Shown one piece after another: positions 56,127 to 64,000 of a stretch of DNA of 64,000 nucleotides. This DNA comes from Bryum argenteum (Eukaryota; Streptophyta; Bryopsida; Bryales; Bryaceae). Made by a program: the position numbers and the translations under genes. The stretch lies in the NCBI GenBank assembly GCA_037043015.1, contig CM073322.1, positions 29,868,864 to 29,932,863 on the forward strand, written 5' to 3'. Under the pieces are notes generated by a model. That model ran no database searches. It saw only the letters and a program-made list of their open reading frames with translations, and was not told the origin of the DNA. Position 1 is the stretch's first letter; every line of letters begins with the position of its first letter.

Positions 56127-57190
56127 ACGTTGAGGATTTGTCTGATCGGGACCACGTGTGAGAAATGGCAACCTAAAGGACTTGATAAGAGCAGAGATGA
56201 GCCAGGTGGACGCCATAGCCGAAACGAGGAAGGGCTTCGCTATGGACAAAAAGCTACTTAACTGTCATTCGGCGATCAAGTTGACAGGACTGATTCCCAT
56301 CCACTACTGTACTGACTACTATTTCGCGCCGCAGCAGCGGGTCCCGCAGGCATGAGGACAGTAGGTCAGAAAAATAAAAATCCAGAAACAGTAAACGCAA
56401 ATTGCAGAACGATAAAGACTGACGGTGATTGACAACAGAGTCTACCGGAAGCCATTAAAGCCCACTCCATGCATTCATTGCGGAGATGCTTCTGCGCAGT
56501 CAAAGTACAAATGCGAACAAGTAGACAAGCTGTTGGCTAACTCCGCCGGCCAAAGAAAAAGCTTCCAACCGCAAACCTAAAAAGAGAGACTTCGATTCAC
56601 CAATGCTCGCAAGCTACCCCATTATTGCTAATGAAACGAATTCCTTCATCTGATCCCACTCGTGGAACTCGCACTAAGAATGAAATGAACCCTCGACTCA
56701 AAAAGTGGCAGGAGTTTCGTTCCAGACTTATGGCCAAGCGCTAATCGCAGTTGTGTGCAACAAAATCAAAAAGCAAAACCAATCAGACAACAAGTTAAGA
56801 CGCACCTCAAGCACGTCCTGAGATGGAACATGCTGTGCGAGAGCCAGCAATAGCGCAATCGGGCGCCGAATCGAAGCAACACTCAAGCTAGTCAACTAGC
56901 AAGCAACTTGGTGAATCAACTGTCGAACCGCATCGTAATGCTCGCACAATCTTCCGCTCATCACAAGCACCGACGATCCGAAACAAAAAAACTGAAAAGA
57001 CGATAACAGAGAACCACACTCTCTCTCTCTCTCTCTCTCTCGAAACGCACCGACTCAGAGAAACGCAACGAGAAAAACTAAACTTCCACGTCGGAAGTCA
57101 AAAGCTCGCAAAAGGCCCGAATTGGAGAGGCCAGTGATGAGGCTGCAGAGGTGGCAAATGAGCGAGGGAAAGCGGGTCAGAAGCAGGAGC
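56127..57190. other. Presumed 5' UTR/intron region of the SDR gene
   Basis: The stretch has moderate GC and a CT-rich tract at about 57,018-57,041, which reads as (GA)n on the minus strand, a common 5' UTR feature in plants. I could not place an upstream coding exon with confidence. Confidence 0.35.
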
Positions 57191-57198
57191 TATTTATA
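57191..57198 (-). promoter_or_regulatory. Candidate TATA box for the minus-strand SDR transcript
   Basis: On the minus strand the sequence reads GTATAAATAGC, close to the plant TATA consensus. The (GA)n tract lies about 150 bases downstream. Its use by the SDR gene is inferred from position and orientation. Confidence 0.4.
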
Positions 57199-57251
57199 CA
57201 AGTGGCAATGCTCAGGAATAAGCAGGAAGTGCGTGTGTCGGGATCCAGAAG

Positions 57252-58530
57252 TTGCTGGAACCCACGCCTGCCGCTCGCAAGCGATTGATGAATCTGGGGA
57301 TCTTGGTGTCGCATACATCCCCGCGCTTCCGCATTTTAGTGAGTACCAGCACCAGTACTCCTACTGGTCTAGCCTCTAGGTGGTCACTGCCACTTATTTT
57401 TAGCTCCTGTTGTGAACCTTCCCTCGCGGCACTTGGGATGCCGCGGTACTGTGCCATTTTGCAGGCGTCAAGTCAAACTACCATGCCATTTGGGTTTTGG
57501 TTTTTGCCCCGTGCTTGCACTGCTCTGAGAGTGACGAGCTCGACGTTGAGGTTTCCAGATATTTTGTTAGGGTTCCTGAGTGGCCTGCAAGACGATCAGT
57601 TTGTGGGGGTGTCAGGATGCAATGCATCATTGGCGACAGGTGAAGCCTGCGATGTGATGTGGGACAAACGTGTTATACCAGGAATTCTCACAACGACCAA
57701 CTCTCGGGTTGGAGTTTCCTTGTCATTTGTGATGCAGAAGCTTCCTTCAAGTGTTCCATACTTGGCATAATGGTCATAATGGTCATAGAAGGATCCACCA
57801 CTTGCTCCACTTTTAACGCTTTTTTTCCTGTTATTTTTGTCTCACGTCCTCTTTGCCTAGTTATTTACTATTTTTGTACCATAAATGGGTGTTAACCTTT
57901 AAAGGCTCCATGGTGGGGAGCTTTTACCTTTATCCCTATTCAAGATGAGCAAGTCAATGTATGAATTTTTTTTCAGATTTTTTAAGAGTAGATCTAAAAA
58001 GTTGTTACAGCATGATCTTTTGTTGTTTTAATACAAGAAGTATTATTAAATTATTCAATGTTTTTCAACGTATAGATTGAGAGATGTATGCTTTTGATAA
58101 ATCCAGGTATTTCAAAAAAAATCTTAGAGTTGACTTCAAGAATTACTTCATATAAGGTTGAAAACAAGGCATGTCTTGAAAATATGGTGCAAACTTTAAT
58201 CACCTAGAACACAATAATTTATTAGTTGCTATATTGGAGGTTTACGTAATCAATTGTTAGGTGTGCAATGAGTGAAGGTATTAAAAAAATCGAATAAATA
58301 ATATGCAAAACATGAGAGTCATATGAGCAATTTGAAATAAAGGGTTGCTTGGAGGGACCTTGCGTTTGACTCAAAAATGCACTAGACCAAAAAGCAACCA
58401 TGCATGACTACTATCTCTTGGGTTGTGCACATGGCACCGTACAACCTCGGCCATTTCAAAAAACGACAAAGAAGCTTCTGTGTGGGCTTTTAAGCCACCA
58501 CTCTTGCTTTTAAGCTGATACCCTTGCATA
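57252..58530. other. Unassigned region with a 172-codon plus-strand frame, then AT-rich DNA
   Basis: A plus-strand frame runs from 57,252 to 57,770 with no domain or signal I recognise. Its length is notable in this setting, but composition and an overlapping opposite-strand frame make it unconvincing. From about 57,900 the DNA is AT-rich and empty. Confidence 0.3.
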
Positions 58531-58538
58531 TACCTCTA

Positions 58539-58654
58539 ATGTGGTTGGCACACCCCCCCCCCCCCCGGGCACTTAGTTAAGTGATTGAGTTTCTATGATT
58601 AATGTGGTTGGCACACCCCCCGGGCACTTGGTCAAGTGATTGAGTTTCTATGAC
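58539..58654. repeat. Tandem duplication with variable C-run
   Basis: Two copies of 'atgtggttggcacac-(C)n-gggcactt.gt.aagtgattg'. They differ mainly in the C-run, 14 versus 6. Confidence 0.9.
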
Positions 58655-59442
58655 TGGTCACTTTTTATTGAGGTATGTGAAGGCAAGCTTCTGTAGCATT
58701 AATGCACGTTCATACTTGACTTTGCGAAAGTCGATGAGGCATTTCTCCATCGTATGCAAAGAGGGTGAAAGAAGGCCGACAAAAGGCCGATCACACCTCT
58801 GATCGCATCATTCTCACGTACCTTCTATTCAACTAAACATAAAATGTAGATAAAATCACTTTTTTTTTTTTGACAATATTGTGATCAACTAAGATAATCA
58901 TATGTGATTCTTACACACTCTATGTTTTACTAGCTCTTCTTATAAGGATGGGCAATTGGAGTTGTTACCTATCTCATACCAATACTAAAACAACAATCAT
59001 TTACAGAATGCAGAGTTAGAAAATTGTCCTTGTCTTGCCTCTCATCAATGTTCAAACCCATGAAGTTAAAGTTCATGATCTTGCTGAGTATAGTAAATAA
59101 TTCTACTCTAAAAACTCAAATACATGAACAAGTGAACTAACTTCTATTTGGAAATTTGGAAATTACATTTAATTGATTCTACCAATTTCTTCATATTTGT
59201 AAAATGAGGGAATCAATAACTTACATATAACTTGTAAGAACTTGGACATTCCGCAGTCTAAAAATATTCTTAACAATGAAGAAACCTTTGTTTATATGCT
59301 TTCAAAACAATCTCTCAAGCTTTACATCACAAGGAAGAAATAACTCCCAACTACGTCGAGTGCTTCTAGCAGCACCACCATAGTCCACCCAACTACCACA
59401 TGAGTTCTTGGATCTCATCGTATAGGTACCTCAAAGCCCCTT
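58655..59442. other. AT-rich spacer, no gene seen
   Basis: Short open frames only; no repeats stand out. Confidence 0.45.
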
Positions 59443-59628
59443 GGCAAAGTACCATGTTCAAGTATCTCTAAGGCACAAGTAGAGACTAGCATAGTACTAA
59501 CCATGGCGAAGTACCATGTTCAAGTCTCTCTAAGGCACAAGTAGAGACTAGCATAGTACTAACCATGGCGAAGTACCATGTTCAAGTCTCTCTAAGGCAC
59601 AAGTAGAGACTAGCATAGTACTAACCAT
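59443..59628. repeat. 62-bp tandem repeat, three copies
   Basis: The unit 'gcgaagtaccatgttcaag...ctaaccatg' occurs three times at an exact 62-bp period, with very few differences. It looks like a recent expansion. Confidence 0.95.
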
Positions 59629-59689
59629 GAGCAGGGTCAATACGTATTGCCACCACTGGTGTGATGACCTCCAAGCATAGTTGAAACAG

Positions 59690-60560
59690 ACACTCTATTC
59701 ACACTAGCCTAGATGGGTTTGGGGGTTCTTCTTCTGCTTCAAGCGGCTCCGAAGAATTTACAGGCTCGGCACACACGGAATGTAAAGGCGGTGCACCTTT
59801 ACTCCCCACTGGCAATCCACAACTGTAGAGATGCATGCAGTACCTCGGTTGAGAGCCAATAAAATAAACACGAAAGATACGTTCCACTTGGACGAGGTGG
59901 AAAAGGCGAGCCGGGGCAATTTCGGAGTCATTTGAGGGGGCATTGACTTGGTGTATTGTAGTGCATTACGACAAGCCAGGAGGACAAAGAAAGCAAACTT
60001 GCAAGATCGAAATCACTTCTCCGAGGACTGTGCCTGGTTTGTGGGGGAGCCACTGGCCTGGCCTGGCCCGGGCCCGGGCCGGGTGAGAATCTGCTAGATA
60101 GATGTACAGTGAATGCAAAGTGGCAAACCGCAATGGATAAGTATGATGCTCCACCCCAGCCAGTCACCGTCCTGCATCCCCGAACACCGATGAGAGATTC
60201 CTCTTGCTCCACGATCGAGGCTGTGGTGCGCCATGCAATCTGCTCCCATTTGCAACCCCCGCCCGCCCGCCCCCGCCCAACATTCTCCACATATTTATTT
60301 TTCCCCCATTTCTAGAATGTTGTTTTCCAGTGCCAATTTGCTATTCTGCTTCTGCTTCTACTGCACTGCATTCAAGGTCCTCTTTCGGGAAGGTGAGTGG
60401 GCTGTACTGCACTGCATCACTACCACAGTGGGCACTGTGTCACCGTCGCCGTGGCTTTTGGCCTCCTTTCCTCGACGTTTCCTTGCCGCCTCCATCAATG
60501 ACAACTTGACCCTGTCGTGTTTCTCGAATGTACGAGAAACCTAAATCCGGACGGCTCCCC
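59690..60560. other. GC-richer island with a CCCGGG-rich palindrome, no gene assigned
   Basis: The sequence GGCCCGGGCCCGGGCCGGG (about 60,064-60,082) resembles the GC run near 588-612. Overlapping frames of 60-120 codons exist on both strands, none with a known domain. It may be promoter or 5' UTR sequence of a gene I cannot see, or a gene relic. Confidence 0.3.
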
Positions 60561-62356
60561 ATAATCAGACAGTCCAAATGAAGATTTTCTTAGGATGGAA
60601 TGAAGATTTTTATTGGGTAGTAAGTTATGTACACGCAATAGGGTGAACGACTGTAGGTGTACTTGTATTAATCACTTCTAGTTAAATATGTGAGTTCTAG
60701 ACGATGAAGCTTTGAGAAGACTAATCAGGGTATCAAGAATGATTGTAATTGCCGCTTACAAACCTTTATGGTATGCACACCTATATGCGGTCACCTACCT
60801 AAAGGCGTGCACCCAAGATTCTTTCTTTCATGAAGATCTAACCTCCCTTGCATGTACCTCATTCGGACATAATTAGGGTGTCCGCCTTTAGGCTACTGCT
60901 TTTAAAAATTGTATTTAATTATGTGTATTTTTTTAAGCCACAAATATAGGGAAAGTGAGTCTTTTCCTATTTCTCATCCCTGAAAAATAGTAACCCACTC
61001 ATTTCTCTTTCCAAGTATATAGATTTCCTCAATTTTCCTTAAGTGCACGATAATAGGTGTGCATACCATAGTTGAGCTAAAGGTTTTAGAGATACACACA
61101 TTGAAAGGTAGTTTGTGCCTTGAAGTCACTTAAAACACAACATGGTCATGTTTTTCATAGTTTGTGCCTTGAAATCACTCAAAATTTAAACAATGATCAT
61201 ATTGAAGTGCTTGAAGCGGTGTTCGCCTTCTCACATCTCATAGGATAGAATAGCCATGCGTTTAAGTAATCACGATTTACAAAAGCCAGATTCACTCATC
61301 CGTAGAATTTTGGTCAAAATAGGGGTAAATTCAACTCCTTGACACAGATTTTTGGTGTTAAAAATATGACAAAAATAGGAAAACCTTGTCTTAATTATTT
61401 GTTAACCAGTGAAAAATAGTAATCACACATGTCATCGCAATAAATATGGTGAATAGTTTAAGTGTTCCAAAAATAGGTGTACTTACCCTATCAAAATTCT
61501 TGACAGTTTTAGGAAAAATTAACAACCACCTACTGAGCAAGGCAACTTGCCTTGGCTTAGTATGTATTAGTTCAATTATTAATACATTATTGTTTTTTAA
61601 AACTCTTTTATTACCATTTCTATTGTTTAAGAAAAACCTATTTTAAGAAGAAAAAAAATTGATGGTAAACTTTCCTCATAATACACACACCACTCTGACC
61701 ATAAGGTAGAGTGCTAAAAAAATGGAGTAGTGTCTATAATGGCTCATCAGAGCATGGCCACTCTTGCTCTGAATACTCATACAAGGGCTACACCGGGGGC
61801 CGAGTGGCCCCAGCTCGAGGGTGGCGCCCGAGTAGCAAGGGGCGCTTTTTCCCCAGTTGGGGGGAGGAGGGTGGCTTGCATCCAAGAGGCCCCCTTCCTG
61901 CCCGGCTAGAGGCACCACCAACTGGCCTCTAGAGGGCGTTTTCTTTTGTTTGCTTTTAAAATTTTCTTTACCTCACTGTAATGTACCAAATTTTCATTGC
62001 TTTGTTTCAAAAAAGGTGAATAAAATAACCAAATTTTTATTGATGTGCAATTTATTTATTTGTAAAGTTGATGTGAAGTGAGCATTAATCCTTTTGAATT
62101 TTTTATATTTAAAACTAACAATGTACCTGTCGTCCTGATCGACAAGCTCTTTATATGGTACTTTTACAAAATTATCCCTTGTCTACCATTTTCTCATATT
62201 ATGTTTATTATTTTGATTTTTTGATTTTTTTTAATACATCATCCAAAAAACATAAAAGAAGGTTGGTAGGTAAGTCTATAGGTTGGTACGTTGGTGGGTA
62301 GGAATGATCGTCGTTGCCCCCTTTTCTACCCAGCCCTGCTGGACCAACCTGCTAGT
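60561..62356. other. AT-rich spacer with a small GC-rich island at about 61,780-61,935
   Basis: The island ('accgggggccgagtggcccc', 'gagggtggcgcccgag', 'ggcctctagagggcg') has abrupt edges and short internal inverted repeats. No gene is seen in the rest. Confidence 0.4.
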
Positions 62357-62626
62357 TTAACCCCTAAACGACCACGGCGACCGATTCGGCTTTTACCAAC
62401 AAGGCCAAAAAAAAAATTTACAGTCAACTTCAAATGTTATGATCTTACATATAGTGATGATCCAACGGTTGAAAATTTTCACACTACTACCGATGGTAGT
62501 CTACTTCAAGATCCTACGGTTGAAATTATCAGAAATTTCCAAAATATTGGACGTACCCCCATTAGTACATAGTGGTCAGTGTTGGGATTTCAAGTTCCCA
62601 AAACATTGTGGATCTTTAGGGGTTAA
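62357..62626 (+). mobile_element. TTAA MITE family E, copy 2, 270 bp
   Basis: Bounded by TTAA on both sides, with ends TTAACCCCTAAACGACC and GGATCTTTAGGGGTTAA. It differs from copy 1 at only a handful of positions over its whole length, so both were inserted recently or one derives from the other. Confidence 0.9.
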
Positions 62627-64000
62627 GGCCACAACGGCCAGCAAGGAATCCAAGCCCGCCTGTCCATGCTGGCTTGCTTGCTGAACTGGGCTGCATCCCC
62701 GATGTAGCCCTGCTATCACCATCAATATATTGAATTTCGTGTACTTTTAGAAGCGAAGAGCCTCAAATTTAATTAAAGCCCCATCCATCCTCACAATACA
62801 CATGTTTGCATTATATGTTCCCATGTTTTCCCTTCGTGAGTGCCGCAACTTCCTCCGCAAAGCTTTGTTGTTTACAGCAACTTCTTCCTCCGTTACACAA
62901 AACTTCTTTCTCCATTTTCTGGAGCTTCTATTGTGACGTTGTAGAATGTCAAATTCGTTGCTTGGGGAGAGACCTTTTGTGCACGCTAGGATAGCGGCCC
63001 CATGATGATTTTGAGTGAGCGCATAAGCAATATTGCGTTATGTGCTTCAACGGTGACCTTTCTTTTTAAAAACACACCACAAATAGTTACGATTTGTGTT
63101 GATTACTTGACAAGTGGCCATTCTCTAAGGCTAATTTATCGAAAAGTACATAAGAGAGTCGCCAACCAATCTTCCATGTACTCACAACAAACATTATAAT
63201 GTGTGATTTTCACGGCACCAAATTGGGAAACATTTTAAATCAAGTTTCAAGATTCATAGCATAATCTAGAAGAGCCCAAAAATGGTAAGTCCACTCGATC
63301 TATCTTTTTGCTTACTTTGCCCATACACAAAAATTGCCTACTCTATCAACTTCAACGGAATCCCAATGTCAAAATGTGATACATCATTGAGAAAATTACC
63401 TTAATTGATGGTTGAGTAAGGTCATTGAGCAACAAAACATGGAAAAATCAACCTTTTACCCATGATTTTGTAATTACGCACTAATTAATGCATTTGACTC
63501 CTTTTTCAACTTATCTACTAACAATGGTTTATGGTGCTAGAAGGGTATGCATTCATGGCCTTTGCAAGTTTTACTTCACTTACACATAAGTATAGAAAGT
63601 CTATTTCACTAAAAATTTCAAGTTGAAAAATAAGAAAAATCAAAGGGTATTGACGAATAAAGCCGTATTCTCTAATATCCTAATCATATAACTCCGAGGC
63701 GTCCAAGATAAGTAAAGGGTTCTAGCTAGGTGCTTCTAATTCTCTAGCTAGGTTTGATGAATATTGGTTGGAATTCAATGCTTTCACCCCTAAAGATTCT
63801 TACAACCCAAAATGGGATTTGTGATTTCATGCAACTTAAATGAAGGTTTTGATAGATAGATAGATAGAAACTCCAGTCCCTTTCTAAGGGGCCTGCGTGA
63901 ATGAAGTGTCCGTTCGTAATGCTAATATCCCGATGGACACCTGACAAGGGGAAATTGGATGAAGGGTTTGACTCTATAGTTTTTGGTTATAATTGTAAGT
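62627..64000. other. Right-edge spacer with repeat fragments
   Basis: Family H material lies at about 63,160-63,370 ('agaagagcccaaaaatgg', 'cttactttgccca'). At 63,885-63,950 there is a diverged copy of the 8450-8520 repeat ('gcgtgaatgaagtgt'). A (GATA)n stretch of four to five units lies near 63,851-63,868. No gene is seen. Confidence 0.45.

Overview
This is nuclear DNA from a photosynthetic land plant or close streptophyte relative. The genes have many short GT-AG introns. One encodes a plastid VKOR-thioredoxin fusion of the plant/cyanobacterial type, another an intron-free plant subtilase, and a third a plant-type DHHC acyltransferase. The intergenic DNA is AT-rich and crowded with short repeats. 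Few genes per kilobase and moderate-GC genes in AT-rich surroundings would suit a bryophyte or another seed-free plant, but that placement is inference.

Layout. 1-720: a GC-rich edge with what looks like the first coding exon of a minus-strand gene running off the left end. 720-12,680: no host gene recognised. It holds a cluster of short inverted-repeat DNA elements (MITEs), many bounded by TTAA and starting CCCT/CCCC, plus microsatellites and repeat fragments. 12,688-14,602 (-): DHHC S-acyltransferase. 15.6-19 kb: three tandem-repeat fields of different design. 21,464-26,518 (+): cap guanine-N7 methyltransferase 2-like protein. 27-32.5 kb: MITEs, a PIF/Harbinger transposase fragment, homopolymers and a long (TA)n. 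33,034-36,289 (+): an unrecognised seven-exon gene with an internally duplicated two-exon module. 38,600-42,332 (+): NOL9/GRC3-type polynucleotide kinase. 42.3-46.4 kb: MITE-rich spacer. About 46,478-48,356 (+): LTO1-like VKOR-thioredoxin. 49,170-51,530 (+): secreted subtilase. 52,276-52,748 (+): small WWE-domain protein. 54,642-55,459 plus upstream exon(s) (-): SDR110C-type dehydrogenase. 57.2-64 kb: repeats and unassigned sequence.

The genes are not an operon. They have separate roles: protein lipidation, RNA capping, pre-rRNA processing, thylakoid disulfide formation, extracellular proteolysis, and NAD(P)-dependent oxidoreduction. Exon structures were built by hand from splice-site phase and family similarity; each multi-exon model given as complete sums to a whole number of codons.

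The main points of interest are the duplicated-module gene, the population of TTAA-flanked CCCT-ended MITEs (a piggyBac-like signature, unusual for a plant), a duplicated GC splice donor in the LTO1 gene, and a small WWE protein with an open in-frame stretch just after its stop. I found no single gene cluster that amounts to a new multi-gene system.
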